Positions 1 through 11,045 are shown, numbered from the stretch's first letter. The stretch is 64,000 bases of DNA from Capitulum mitella (GCA_030062745.1 CP099853.1:4873634-4937633); one strand, 5' to 3'. Notes: generated from the letters alone by a model not told the origin. A program made the numbers and translations.

Positions 1-2180
1 GAATTGAACTGAATTGGAACGTTCCTTGTACACTGGAATAATAACTCCTTCATCATCTATACCAGCGTGAATTTGCCGGCTCTACCTTTCATGCTCTTGA
101 ATGGCTAGGACCTGGATATCATCATGAAATGAGTGGCTTTCTTCTTACGCTCTTGCATTAGATGCATTTTGCATTAGAGCATTCTGCGCCTGTCTGCCCG
201 GTATTCCTCCTTGCCTTTTCTCCTGAGCCAAGCGAAGTCTCTCAAAGTGTCGCGGACGTCCAGTGTCTATGGAACATACAGTCCACACTAGAAAACCCTC
301 AGACGGAGACTAGACGGCGGGTGATTCATCCCATTTTTCGCGACATGGTATGTCCCTGTGGAATTTTTCCTCAAATAAACGGGAAAACGGTTTAAGATAT
401 CTAAAATCTAGCCGCTTTCAATGATTACATTGATACTGACCCCACTACAGGACCAAAATGATCATGACACTCTCTTCATTCAGCCCGCTATTTGCAGTGA
501 AACATGGATTGCACTCGTCGGCATTTAGGTCGTCTAATTTATATAAACTTACTTAAAAGACGGTGATCTCAGAAGTCGGCGCGCCCGAAAACACCAATAC
601 ACAACAACAACCACTTTAAAGACACTGGAAATTGCACTTTGAAATGACATCCAAGGGTATGCATAGAGTTTGACTAAGACTATGATTCCGAAAAAAAAAT
701 GTTCAAGCTGAATGAAATTTGAATTCCAGACAGCATTCACAACATTTCATCTTGTACAATTTTCCTCATGTGAAATCTGCATCAAGCCTTGAACGTTCAT
801 TCGAAGAAATGCCTTCGTTGGCAGATCCACAAAACACCTCATATCCATCCAAACTTGCCATTTCTCATCTGAATCTCATCAACAACTACAGGCGAAAGCC
901 TGGTAGCCATACCCCGAGAACCTGGGGTATGGAAGAGTCTAGACCTCCAATGCTCAATTGTTTTGAAATAAGGCCTATCGCAATGACTGAACGGAAACTG
1001 ATCAAAATCCTCCGCAGACCTCACGAGAATTTTCGGGATGCTGGTAGAATTTCCAGCCATGCTGGTAGCCTATCCCTCAGAAGATGCAAAATGTGCAACA
1101 GGTCTCCCGCCTGTCCCGCTCCACACACCATGTCAGTAAGCTGCGCCCCGCAAACGCAAATCCGCCGACTCGGCAGTTCTCATGGCATTCAAATAAAATG
1201 GCATGCTGCCGGGATGTTGAGCATCTCGTAGTCGATTTAACTCAAAATGATATTTACAGCCCGAATGCGTTGTAATAAAAAACAGTGCCGTCTCTTGAAT
1301 TGGTGAAATATTAGCGCTTTGCACGCCACTTTCCCGACATCGAAGTGACTAAGGCTACGATGCTTGGCCCTCAAATCGTACAACATGAGATCATAAGCTG
1401 AACATAATACAACTGCGTCGAAAAACATGATTTCTTGCCAAAAATATAACCCGGCATATAAATACAGGTAACGACAGCAATAACAAACAAATACAGACAC
1501 AGAAAATACAATTCATGACATAAATACAATGACAAGTAAGTACAAATATATCGGCACATATATACGAAAACACCCTAAAAACTTTTCGGTACAGCATTAC
1601 CAAACACTTCTCACATCTTTAAGGAGCCCGGCAGTCCGGCACATGTTTCCAGACTGTTTGGTCCTCAGAAATGCAGTGAAAGTGTTTTTTTTTACATTTA
1701 TTATGTATCTGGTCATCCTGGACCAAAAGGAAGTCGGAGTCGGCCCGCCACCCAAAGCCATATAGGCCCGGCCATGTGTGGGGTAGCCCCGTCAAAGTGG
1801 GCGACGTTACCCCGATTGCTCTAACAGCATTTCACAATGTCACGAATGAGCAGTGACCATATTAGCGCTGACGTATTTCTTTGTTCTTCCTTGCAGACGC
1901 TACAGTTCGGTGGCAAAAACATTGGACATGGTTACAGGTTTACCTGAGACTCACATATATCGAAAAATATTGTGTTTGCTTATAACAGCATGCCCAGAAG
2001 TGGTAGTGCAATATTATTCATGGAAAACCGGCTCAATCTTGTAGCTCACTATCTCTGCCCGTCTCCGACGCGATCTTCAATGGAAAAGAAAGTCAGCTGA
2101 GCTTCCTTTCTATACATTCCGCTCAGGAGAGAAGCAGCCGGTATTACCCACGCCCCCTGCTTCGTTCATTTCCTTGTTTA
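1..2180. other. Intergenic, no gene recognised
   Basis: Only short open frames in all six frames, without family motifs, signal peptides or convincing splice-site pairs. AT-rich, with no clear tandem repeat. It is the upstream flank of the channel gene that starts at 2573. Confidence 0.5.
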
Positions 2181-2186
2181 AGGTGC

Positions 2187-2192
2187 TATAAA
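2187..2192 (+). promoter_or_regulatory. Possible TATA box for the DEG/ENaC-like gene
   Basis: TATAAA followed directly by a GC-rich stretch (ACCGCGCGC), about 380 bases upstream of the ATG at 2573. The spacing would allow a 5' UTR of roughly 350 bases. There is no other support, and TATAAA is common by chance. Confidence 0.25.
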
Positions 2193-2572
2193 CCGCGCGC
2201 AATGCACCATGTCGGCACCATAATTCAAGAGAGAAATAGTGCACGGCTCTTCAATGAATTCTTGACGTATAAGGCCATCATTCTTCTCCGCACGCTTTTC
2301 AGACGTAAATTATAGCGTTGCGTGAATCGTTGGGGCTCCTGGGCTTCTTTTGCACGGGCCCCGTTCCGTCGCGGGCAATACTGAACATTCAGAGACTAAC
2401 GTGGTGAGGGATGATTCTTGGGCCCACCAGCCTGCGGTCGATGAGCTCATCGATGCCGGGGCGGACTGGGCGATGGCCGGCATGAGCTCAGCGCGAGCCG
2501 CGGGCGCCGCGGCGAACCGCCAGTGCGAAGCGCCGCTATTGTCGACGCGACGCGCGACGCAGTTGGCCGGCC

Positions 2573-4039
2573 ATGAGCGCAGGAGGCAGACGCCGACGGC
2601 CCGGCTCGGCCCGGACGGCCCACTGGCTGGTCCGTCTGGCGCTGCTCCTGTACCTGGCGGCGCTCGTGTCGGAGCGGTTCCTTGAGTACCGTTCGGAGCC
2701 GATCCGGTCGTTGACGTCGCGCGTGCCGAGCGCCTTCCCGCGGCTCACGCTGTGCCCGTACCAGCAGCTGGGCCGCGGCTTCCTACTCGCCCCGCTCGGC
2801 CGAGTCGCCAACCGTTCGATGGACTTGCTGGAGTATTACCACGCCGTCACCATGCAGCTTCTGAACGGCGCCGGACACATCGAGAGGAGCTTCGTTCGAG
2901 GGGATATCCCTGACGGAAATGCGCTCGGGGACTGGCGAGAGAAGTTCTACTGGGCTCGGCACCCGTTTGCGCCGGGCCACTTCCCCACCAGATGTCTGAC
3001 GTTCCTCCCCAAGGCGGGAGCGAAGACGCTGGTCGGCGCCGACGTCGCCACCGAAATCTCCGTGCCCATCTCGCCGCTCTTCATGAACAGACGGCTCAGG
3101 GCGGCCTACCGTCTGTACGTGCACGGCCGGGAGGCGCCGAACGTGGGGGACCTGCCGGAGGAGCTGCACCGCACGACGAACGTGGTGCTGAGACCCGGCC
3201 GCAGGTCGGAGCACGCCATCTTGCTGCGGCGCACTTCGCGCGTCAGCCTGCGCAGGCGGCCGTGCGTTGCCCGGCCCGGCTACTCGCAGGTTCAGTGCCT
3301 GAAGGAGTGCCAGTGGCGGCGGCTGGCCGGCCTGCTCGGCTGCCGGTTGCCGCACATGGTCGCCGCCGACGCCTACCTGCCGCAGCTGGGCGGACCTCTG
3401 GATCACCTGCCTCTGTGCCACCAGATGCTGCAGTCGGAGGACGCCAGAAACTCAATCGTGGTGGGCGGAGTGGCTCCAAATTACGGCAAATGCCGGGAGC
3501 AAAGCTTCAGGTTCATCCACCCGAGTTTGAAGACGGGTGCCATTTCCCGGCAAAGGCGTTCCTCTAACGTGACGCCACCGTCCGCGCCACCACCGCCGCG
3601 TGTGCCTCCTCTTTTCAAACGTGAATGGCCCGACGGGTCGCAGACGTTTGTTCAGAACCACCTGCTGGCCAATCTGACGGGCTGCTCGTGCCTCGCGGCT
3701 TGCAATGAAGAAGACTATTCGTTGCGCGAAAACGTCGTGCACATTGGCGGCTCGAGGTGGGATCCATGTTCCATGTTCATCACACTGATCTGGGGTTTTT
3801 CCGCTGAGCACATCGAGGAGGCCGTGGCCTTCACGGCATATGACATGCTGGCGAGCGCGTGCGGGCTCGTTGGCCTGTTTACGGGCTATTCGTTGTTTGC
3901 CTTTGCCGACTGCTTTGAGCGGACGCTGGATGTGCTTTTGAAACGTCTTTGGGGAGACAGGAAAGCGTGTCATGGACGGAAAAAAGCGGGCATTGTCGCA
4001 GCTATTATCAACGTTTCGGAGTCAAAAACGAGCATGTGA
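2573..4039 (+). CDS. DEG/ENaC (pickpocket-like) sodium channel subunit, intronless
   Basis: Predicted plasma-membrane cation channel subunit of the degenerin/epithelial sodium channel family, 488 residues. Seen: a short basic N-terminus; hydrophobic segment about residues 18-33 (TM1); the post-TM1 motif FPRLTLCP (55-62), equivalent to FPxVTxC of the family; a long cysteine-containing extracellular part with several N-x-S/T sites and a CLKEC...C cluster; a proline-rich insertion; and a second hydrophobic segment about 423-446 with GLVGLFTGYS, matching the TM2 signature GGxxGLFxGxS that forms the selectivity filter. The ATG at 2573 leaves only about 17 residues before TM1, so the His-Gly gating motif usual in ENaC N-termini is not seen; either it was lost or an upstream exon is missing. 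The frame is open for 1.4 kb without introns, unusual beside the split genes here, so a retrocopy or intron loss is possible. Ligand and partners cannot be inferred. Confidence 0.85.
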   Translation: MSAGGRRRRPGSARTAHWLVRLALLLYLAALVSERFLEYRSEPIRSLTSRVPSAFPRLTLCPYQQLGRGFLLAPLGRVANRSMDLLEYYHAVTMQLLNGAGHIERSFVRGDIPDGNALGDWREKFYWARHPFAPGHFPTRCLTFLPKAGAKTLVGADVATEISVPISPLFMNRRLRAAYRLYVHGREAPNVGDLPEELHRTTNVVLRPGRRSEHAILLRRTSRVSLRRRPCVARPGYSQVQCLKECQWRRLAGLLGCRLPHMVAADAYLPQLGGPLDHLPLCHQMLQSEDARNSIVVGGVAPNYGKCREQSFRFIHPSLKTGAISRQRRSSNVTPPSAPPPPRVPPLFKREWPDGSQTFVQNHLLANLTGCSCLAACNEEDYSLRENVVHIGGSRWDPCSMFITLIWGFSAEHIEEAVAFTAYDMLASACGLVGLFTGYSLFAFADCFERTLDVLLKRLWGDRKACHGRKKAGIVAAIINVSESKTSM

Positions 4040-5504
4040 GAACTGAGCTCACTGTTCCGCGAACAACTGAGTGACCATTTTTTATCCCTGTCATTTGCTT
4101 TTTCCCGGCATGACAAAAGCCAGCTGTCTCAAAATCTTGGCACGTTTTCATAATAATGTAACCTAATAATAGTTTTATAATGATTACCTTTTCCTGAATA
4201 ATGCAGCAATATTGTTGCTACGTTGTACGCTGTTGACCAGGTTATCGTAGGACAGGTCATTTACACGTCATTGTTTGAATTATATACGTCTTGTTGTGAC
4301 CCTTTTACTATAGTATTTTCCCTGTCTTTCGGATGGACACTTAACCTCGTGCGACCTATAAATAAGCTCAAGCGCGATCAACAACGGTTATTTGTTTGAT
4401 TCACGGACTGCTTGCCTATCTTCTTTTGGAAGCAACAGGTGATATCACTGATCTCGGAGTCAAATAACAGATGACATATGGAACGCTAGGGCGACTGAGC
4501 GTTCCATTGCCGGCTAACTCATTCAAATCTGACCATTTTTTTTTTTTTTAATAGATAGGGAGCAAACTGCCTCCCTCAGAACTGGGAGGTGGCAGTACCG
4601 GTACCTCAGTATATTTTGGGCAAAGGCCAAAACCCAATGTTACTTATTCCGAGTTGGAACGGCGAGAGAAAAGCGCTACGCGAGGCATGCTGGTATGCCT
4701 GTATGTTACCATACAGCACATTTTTTTTCAGACCGCAGTGGTAGAAGCTGGAAAATTACTGTTGGTTCTGCTTCACGACTTCGTGACAATAACGGACGCA
4801 CATGCAAGGCAACCTCTGCGCAATTTTTATCAGCTTTTGCTGTGTCTGTATCGTTGGAATGTCCATAGAATAGGGTGTTGTGTCTCTGTATCAGGCTCAG
4901 AAATTCCTGAAGCCTCATGACATGCGCTGCTTCTGCGGTTTGACGGAATCGCTGAGCTGGATTCTGATACGCAACGACCGAGGTGTCTGACAACTAGTGC
5001 ACCTTCTCTTAGATCTCCACAGTACGTGACAGTGAATTATTCGTCATTATGAACGTTGAATAGATGGTTCAATGCATCCATGGATAAACTGCGGCGTTTT
5101 TGTCGTATTAACGGGACCAAATGTCCTGCTTTTGTCCTCTACCCCCCCCCCCATGTCTTGAATCTGAACAGATGCTGCTGACGGTCACCAGAAGTTTAAC
5201 TTTCGATGTCTGTCCAGTGCGGCTGGTCAGTCGTCGGATCTTCCGCTGACACACCGGCTTCAACCACTAATTAGGACCATACTACTGATTAGACTCCACT
5301 TGCGGCTACGAATTTGGAATTTCCCAAAAACACGCTCATATAAAGCTGGTATTTCCACATAATCGTAGGCAATCGGCATTGACTTGTCAGGGTCAATTTC
5401 AGCTACGCAAACATATAGTAAGAAGCACAACAACCAGCGATTGGTACTGGTTGTCTATCGGTACCAAGCATATTTAACATCCTGAGCCATCTAGCGACCG
5501 ATGA
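4040..5504. other. Intergenic, no gene recognised
   Basis: Downstream of the channel gene. Contains a T-run near 4538-4550 and a C-run near 5141-5151. No canonical AATAAA was seen close to the stop codon, so the 3' end of the channel transcript is undefined. The small open frames look random. Confidence 0.45.
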
Positions 5505-6366
5505 ACGCGAGGTGAGCTAGGAACATTAAATAAAAAGCACTGAATGTAAAACCAATTATTATTGTCTTGTCTCCTCGTGAAGCAGAAGAATGCTTCCTTC
5601 TCCATCCCATCCAAACTTCAACACTGCGCTTGTGCTCTACTGTGCGAGCCTCTTGACATCCCGAGGGACGTCGTTGGTACTCCTCCCCCTCCCACCTCCC
5701 AGAGTAGAGTCGCTCCGTCCCTGCGTGAGATGGACGGTGGTGTGAGCGGCTGAGGGTCTCCAGTGGTGGCGGCCGGCAGCTCGCCCGTCAAACAACCTGT
5801 CACGGCCGGCGGCCCCGTCACAGGTGATCCGTCCTGTTGTGGGTGACCCCTGCAAGGACGCACGAGGCGTTGCAGGTATCGCAACCTGACGGGCCGACGG
5901 CATCACGCAGTTGTACTGACTGAAACTTTTGTGAAAAATCTGTTTTTAGTAAACTGCACTAGTTTGCGGATTTCAGCCTGCACAAACAGCAAAGCCCTAC
6001 CCCAGCGTCATCATCACGTCAGTCTGCTCTTCAACTTGTCCGTAAACGAGACAGCAGTTTCCGTGATTTGGAACAACTGATGAACTTCTTTTCCTGACGG
6101 CGACAGCTTGATGGTCGCATAGCAGTAAAAGTGCATAATACCTCCCCAGCACGACACGCTCCACGAGACTGAGCCAATGGTGTCACTCGTGTCGATCCTC
6201 CCCTAGGCCTTTTATATCAAAATACAAACTCCGCACAGTTTCATTGTGTTTTCGAGAGTTAACCTTCGCTGTGCGAAGGGCGGATGGCCTGATTCGTTAG
6301 AGCCACTGCCATCCATGCTCTATCTTTGCTGGTAAAAAAAAAATGCACTGAAATTCTCAAGCAAAT

Positions 6367-6372
6367 TTTATT
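6367..6372 (-). terminator. Candidate polyadenylation signal of the cysteine-rich peptide gene
   Basis: AATAAA on the minus strand, about 410 bases past the stop at 6784. It is retained in the duplicated unit (near 9035), which supports function. A second AATAAA lies at 6600-6605, about 180 bases past the stop, and could be used instead. Confidence 0.35.
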
Positions 6373-6783
6373 CGTGAACAAAACAACAAAACAAACGAAA
6401 AGTGCTAATTGACACCAGACACAGCTAACGAAAGCGAACTCAAAAGGACCCTGAAGATTCCGTACGGAGGCCTATGAAAGTCTGTGATGAAAATGTGTCT
6501 ATTTGACTGCAGTTGAACACCAATAACCCACTGATAAAAAACATCGCCAACTGGTGCCGTACACAAAAAAACTACCACCCGCCTTTGAAAATGCCCTGAT
6601 TTATTGCTGTTTCGATGTTTGGCGCAGGGAACAGAACCTGTACTCAACAAAACGCGTGCAAAACTCAATGTTCGTCAAATGCTTGCAACCTGAATTCAAT
6701 GACACTGGTGAACCAAGATCGCGTACAACTACAACAGTCATGCAGCATGTCTTCGGGGAAACAGCTCTCTTCATAGATGTCTA

Positions 6784-7089
6784 TCACTTTCCATATGGCC
6801 GCCACGGCTTAGCACTGCAGGCTTTCCTCCATGGGCAGTAGCAGGGCGGTGTTGGCCGGGGTGGCGCCGCGCAACGCGTCGGTGGCAGTTGGTAGCAGCG
6901 CTGACCCTTGGGGCACGGCTTGGCGCAGCCGATCGTTCTGCAGCAGCCCTGCTGACGGGAACAGCGGCCGCCGATGCCGCAGTGGAAGTCCCAGAAGCAG
7001 TACTTGCCGGAGACGGCCGGCAGCAGCAGCAACAGCATCAGGAGACATGTCGTCGTCGCCAGGACGAGCGCCGGCAGAGAGGACTTCAT
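6784..7089 (-). CDS. Small secreted cysteine-rich peptide precursor, 12 Cys, C-terminal GK
   Basis: 101 residues in one exon. The ATG at 7089 is preferred over an in-frame ATG 20 codons upstream because it directly begins a typical signal peptide: MKSS, a hydrophobic core of leucines around residues 16-23, and a small-residue cleavage site near AVSG (25-28). The mature part is about 73 residues, basic, rich in Pro, Arg and Lys, with 12 cysteines including one adjacent CC pair, so six disulfides are possible. The protein ends in PYGK: a terminal Gly-Lys is the usual substrate for basic-residue trimming and alpha-amidation of secreted peptides, as in several amidated arthropod antimicrobial peptides. 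I do not recognise the cysteine spacing as a named family. Antimicrobial peptide, cuticle-associated peptide, protease inhibitor or toxin-like peptide are all open. It sits in unit 1 of a tandem duplication; the matching end in unit 2 is decayed but also reads PFGK-stop. Confidence 0.65.
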   Translation of the reverse strand: MKSSLPALVLATTTCLLMLLLLLPAVSGKYCFWDFHCGIGGRCSRQQGCCRTIGCAKPCPKGQRCYQLPPTRCAAPPRPTPPCYCPWRKACSAKPWRPYGK

Positions 7090-7589
7090 GATGAGGCGGA
7101 GGTTGGAGTCAGAGTGACGCTGGCGATGGTGGCGGCCACGTCGGTCCATGCTGTCACTGAAAGGTCGAGCAGAGGCGAGGCAAGCGAGTTAACAAATGGC
7201 GATAACATCGCATGATGTCGTATCATATTGATGACGTCAAAGGTCGGCTGCACGAGAGCCAGCGATTAGCTCGTGCTGTTATCACTTCTAAGCATGTTTA
7301 AAGCATGGTGGACGTCCCACTGTTTGAGATGAGCTAGGAAAACAAAAAACTATGTTGAATGCAAAACCGATTATTACTGTCATGCCTCCTCCCGTTATTG
7401 ACGTCACGTGAGACCTCGGTCAGTACCCCCTCCCCCCCTTCCAGTACAGTCGTTTTGCCCCAGCATGGGATGGACGGTGCCGAAGGCGTGAGCGGCAGAG
7501 GGTCACAGGCGACGGGGGCGGCCGACAGCGCGCCCGTCAGACGGCCTGTCGGTCCTGTCCTGTCGGTCCTGGTGGACGCGTCACAGATG

Positions 7590-7926
7590 ATTCTTCGTGT
7601 TGCGGTTGACGGTGCAAAGCCGCACGACGCCATTCTTCGTGTTGCGGTTGACGGTGCAAAGCCGCACGACGCCATTCTTCGTGTTGCGGTTGACGGTGCA
7701 AAGCCGTACGACGCCATTCTTCGTGTTGCGGTTGACGGTGCAAAGCCGCACGACGCCATTCTTCGTGTTGCGGTTGACGGTGCAAAGCCGCACGACGCCA
7801 TTCTTCGTGTTGCGGTTGACGGTGCAAAGCCGCACGACGCCATTCTTCGTGTTGCGGTTGACCGGTGCAAAGCCGCACGACGCCATTCTTCGTGTTGCGG
7901 TTGACGGTGCAAAGCCGCACGACGCC
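7590..7926. repeat. 42-bp minisatellite, 8 units
   Basis: Unit starts ATTCTTCGTGTTGCGGTTGA and is 42 bases long, at 7590, 7632, 7674, 7716, 7758, 7800, 7842 and 7885. The seventh unit carries one extra C. The units are nearly identical. Because 42 is a multiple of 3, open frames run through the array on both strands; these are artefacts of the repeat. The paralogous unit 1 has a single diverged copy at about 5818-5870. Confidence 0.9.
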
Positions 7927-8232
7927 GTGGAGGTGTCGCAGTCTGGCGCGCCGCCGGCGTATCACGCAGCTGTGCGGGTGAAGGGTTTGAACAATTCTTG
8001 TGCTTGCTCAACTGCACTTGTTTAAAATTTTCGCCTTCATAGGCGATACAAACTCATCATAGTGCGATGATTACGGCAGCCTGCTCCGTAACTTGTCAGC
8101 ACATGAGACAGCAGTTCCCACAGTTGGACGTATTCGGTTAACACCTTTTGGTGACGCTGACGGCTTTGTAATTGCATGACAATACAGGAACAAGATATCT
8201 CTCCAAAGCGACATACGTCGCGAGTTTGTGAG

Positions 8233-8838
8233 CCAATGGTACCCCCGAAGCGCCCCACGACCCCATTTACAGACAGCCAATGGTACCCCCGAAGCGCCCT
8301 CGACCCCATTTACAGAAGGCCAATGGTACCCCTGAAGCGTCCCACGACCCCATTTACAGACAGCCAATGGTACCCCAAAACCTCGACCCCATTTACAGAA
8401 GGCCAATGGTACCCCGAAGCGTCCCACGACCCCATTTACAGACAGCCAATGGTACCCCCGAAGCGCCCTCGACCCCATTTACAGAAGGCCAATGGTACCC
8501 CCGAAGCGCCCCACGACCCCATTTACAGACAGCCAATGGTACCCCCGAAGCGCCCTCGACCCCATTTACAGAAGGCCAATGGTACCCCTGAAGCGTCCCA
8601 CGACCCCATTTACAGACAGCCAATGGTACCCCTGAAGCGTCCCACGACCCCATTTACAGAAGGCCAATGGTACCCCCGAAGCGCCCCACGACCCCATTTA
8701 CAGACAGCCAATGGTACCCCCGAAGCGCCCCACGACCCCATTTACAGACAGCCAATGGTACCCCCGAAGCGCCCTCGACCCCATTTACAGAAGGCCAATG
8801 GTACCCCTGAAGCGTCCCACGACCCCATTTACAGACAG
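8233..8838. repeat. 43/44-bp minisatellite, about 14 units with higher-order alternation
   Basis: Monomers begin CCAATGGTAC and contain CCCCATTTACAG. Starts: 8233, 8277, 8320, 8364, 8403, 8446, 8489, 8533, 8576, 8620, 8664, 8708, 8752, 8795, with a diverged terminal CCAATGGTGC at 8839. Two monomer types alternate in many places: a 44-base form with 'ccccacg' and 'cagacag', and a 43-base form with 'ccctcg' and 'cagaagg'. Each monomer carries a KpnI-type GGTACC. Unit 1 of the duplication holds only the terminal monomer near 6175. Open frames here are repeat-driven, not genes. Confidence 0.9.
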
Positions 8839-9615
8839 CCAATGGTGCCCATAAGGCGTGTATTCGTGTCGACCCATCCCAAGTTTTTTGTATTCAAAAG
8901 CAAACCTTTTCTTGACAAAATTTTCCACAGCTTTTTTGTTTTCGAGAATTAACGTTCGCCGCACGGGGGGCTGATGGCATCTGCCACCCATGCTATCTTT
9001 GTTATTCAGAAGAATGCACTGAGATCCTAAAAGCGGATTTTATTCGTGAACTAAGTTACACAACGATTGGTGCGTCAAAAATGTCTTCATTCACGGGAGA
9101 ACAAATTCCTTTTGCGAAAAGCTGAAAACTCCATGAAGCTGATAATATTTATATTAAAGATTACACACGCCACCAAAATTCTTTCGCGCGTGATACAGGG
9201 CCTTCCGCACGACAAGTGAAACATTTTGATAAAATTTATGAATGTTGAGTAAAACGAATGGAGCAGAATGAATAGCGTAAACTGACGCTAGAGGCAGCTT
9301 ACAAAAGAGAACATAAGCCTCCGAACGCTCGTGATGAAGATATCTCTACCTGACAACAGCTGAACACCGATGTCCAATAATCCCCTGAAAAAAAGCATCA
9401 CTGGCTGGTGCCGTACACGGGGAACTACAGCCCGCCTTCGAAAATTCTCTGTTTCGTCCTTCGCTACCGTTACAGAAACATGTAGACTGCGGTTCGTGAA
9501 GCAGGTACCTACGCAACGCGACTGATAAGTTCGTGGTCTAAGATGCAAGGATATACTCTGAGGTAACTTTACACGTTTTTTCAGCATAGTCCCCTGGCAC
9601 ATTTGCACATTTTGT

Positions 9616-10634
9616 TCAGCGGTCATGGAGCTTACGGATCACTTCCTTGTACAAGTTAGCGGGTGGGGCCTCTAAGAAGTGGTCTACAGCGTTGATGACG
9701 TCATCGTCAGTGGTAAAATGGCAACCGCTGAGTTCCTTCTTCACTCTGGAATAAGTAACAGTCTGAGCGCGCCAGGTAAGGTGAATAGGGCGGGTGGTCG
9801 ACAAGATGGGATGTGTATTCATGGATAGCAACTGTGACCACCGTGGACTTGTGGGCTGGGCGTTGTCTTGGTGAGAGAGCACCCCTCCTATCAGCTTCCC
9901 ACACCGATTCTTTTTAATTTTCTCTCGTAGCTGCCTCAAGAGATCAGCGTAGTAGGACCCGGTGACAGTGTGACCCTTTTCCAGGTTATTAGAATTCCTC
10001 ATTAGCAGCACTCCTTCTGCATCCCAAAAAATGGAGGCTATCACCTTCCCTGCGGACATCACTGACTTGGCTTTCTTTGGAGGCGGAGATCCTGGATGTT
10101 GCCATTGTTTTGGCAGTTCTTTCACCTCTGGTTGGAAATGGTGTACCCAGATCTCATCCATGGACATGAATCGCCGGAGAAATTATTCGGGATCTGCATG
10201 AAAAATAGCAAGATCGTCACTTGACATATTGTGCCGAATCCGCTTCTGTTCAGGTTCAAGGGGCTTTGGGACCCAGCGAGTTAAAACCTTGGTCATTTTG
10301 AGTCCACTGCAGATCTCTTCATGGACACGTTCCTGGGAGATACCCAGCTCTGTGGCGATGTAACGTTGTTATTCGTCGATCTGTCCTGGATTTTGTCAAT
10401 GGTTTCCTTTGCGGTGACGGTGACAGACCTCCGTGGACGAGGGTCATCTTCCAAGCTTTCCCTGCCTTGTTTAAATTTAGCAGCCCATTTCTTCACTATG
10501 CCATAGGAAGTGGCACCCTCCTCTGGTGTCGTCACCATGTCTTCGTGTATCTCATCTAAGGCCCTTGATATCGAGGTAACGGATGACTGCACGATGGGCG
10601 ATCTCATCCATTTTCTCAAAAATTGCTGACTCAT
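9616..10634 (-). pseudogene. Degenerate mariner transposase (Tc1/mariner, D,D34D type)
   Basis: Minus-strand conceptual translation from 10634 shows the N-terminal helix-turn-helix half (TSYGIVKKWAAKFKQGRESLEDDPRPRR-like stretch, then VSPRNVSMKR), the WVPKxLxxEQKxxR linker, then the catalytic half: DEIWVHHFQPEVKE with the first Asp, PKKAKSVMSAGKVIASIFWD, a second Asp in SHQDNAQP, and SPYLARSDCYLF with the third Asp. The SPDLAPSD motif is altered to SPYLARSD. A stop codon lies between the halves (about 10180), the last third needs a frame change (about 9800), and the start is uncertain, so it is dead. The insertion separates two blocks that are contiguous in the paralogous unit 1. Terminal repeats were not firmly placed; a candidate end reads CCAAACTTTTTGAC near 10681-10694. 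Confidence 0.85.
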
Positions 10635-11045
10635 AAACTTTCGTTATTTCGAATAACAAAAATACAACAGGTTTTAACCCCAAACTTTTTGACTAATCAT
10701 TCAAAGTGTTGAACTGCACGTGAATTCACTTAAAACTGTATAGCTCATATTCTTGTGCCTTAGGCCACAAACTTAGCAATCAACCCACGTATTATTAACG
10801 TAAGCAATGAAAATCCCGCCATTTTCGCAATCTTCACCACGTACGGCGAACTGAAACGGAACCTTAAAGGAGCAACGTGCGTGCAGAACCCAAAGTTCAT
10901 CAAATGCTTCCAACCTGAAGTTGAAGACCTTGGTGAAATAAGATCTCGTGAAACCACAGCAATGGCGCATCATGTCTCAGGAGGCGCAGTGTTCTTCACA
11001 GAGCTCATCATTTTCCAAACGGCTTCCGTGGGGAAAGTTGTCTCA

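Larger units (their letters stand above)
5505..7320. repeat. Tandem segmental duplication, unit 1
   Basis: Starts near 'gaggtgagctaggaa' and is collinear with 7325-11045. Shared landmarks in order: a GACGTC-containing GC-rich block, a single copy of the sequence that is a 42-bp array in unit 2, a single 'gccaatggt' monomer that is a 43/44-bp array in unit 2, an 'attttattcgtgaac' block at 6366 (9034 in unit 2), a 'ctggtgccgtacac' block at 6551 (9404), and the 'tcaaatgctt' block at 6675 (10900). Unit 1 holds the intact cysteine-rich peptide gene at its right end. Confidence 0.75.
7325..11045. repeat. Tandem segmental duplication, unit 2 (expanded and interrupted)
   Basis: Same order of landmarks as unit 1 but twice as long. 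The extra length is explained by two minisatellite expansions (7590-7926 and 8233-8838) and by a mariner inserted between the blocks matching unit-1 6551-6660 and 6675-6790. Similarity to unit 1 reaches the last codons and stop of the peptide gene near 11010-11030 and then fades; no cysteine-rich frame follows. The unit therefore looks like a decayed paralogue of the peptide locus. Confidence 0.7.

Noticed and set aside
2783..3421. 212-codon minus-strand frame inside the channel gene
   Set aside because: Antisense shadow of GC-rich coding sequence; no motif.
7334..8025. Long open frames of 100-227 codons on both strands over 7334-8025
   Set aside because: They are produced by the 42-bp repeat, whose length is a multiple of three; no motif or codon bias supports a gene.
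8071..8952. 258-codon plus-strand frame and several minus-strand frames
   Set aside because: Generated by the 43/44-bp minisatellite; the repeated peptide changes register between unit types.
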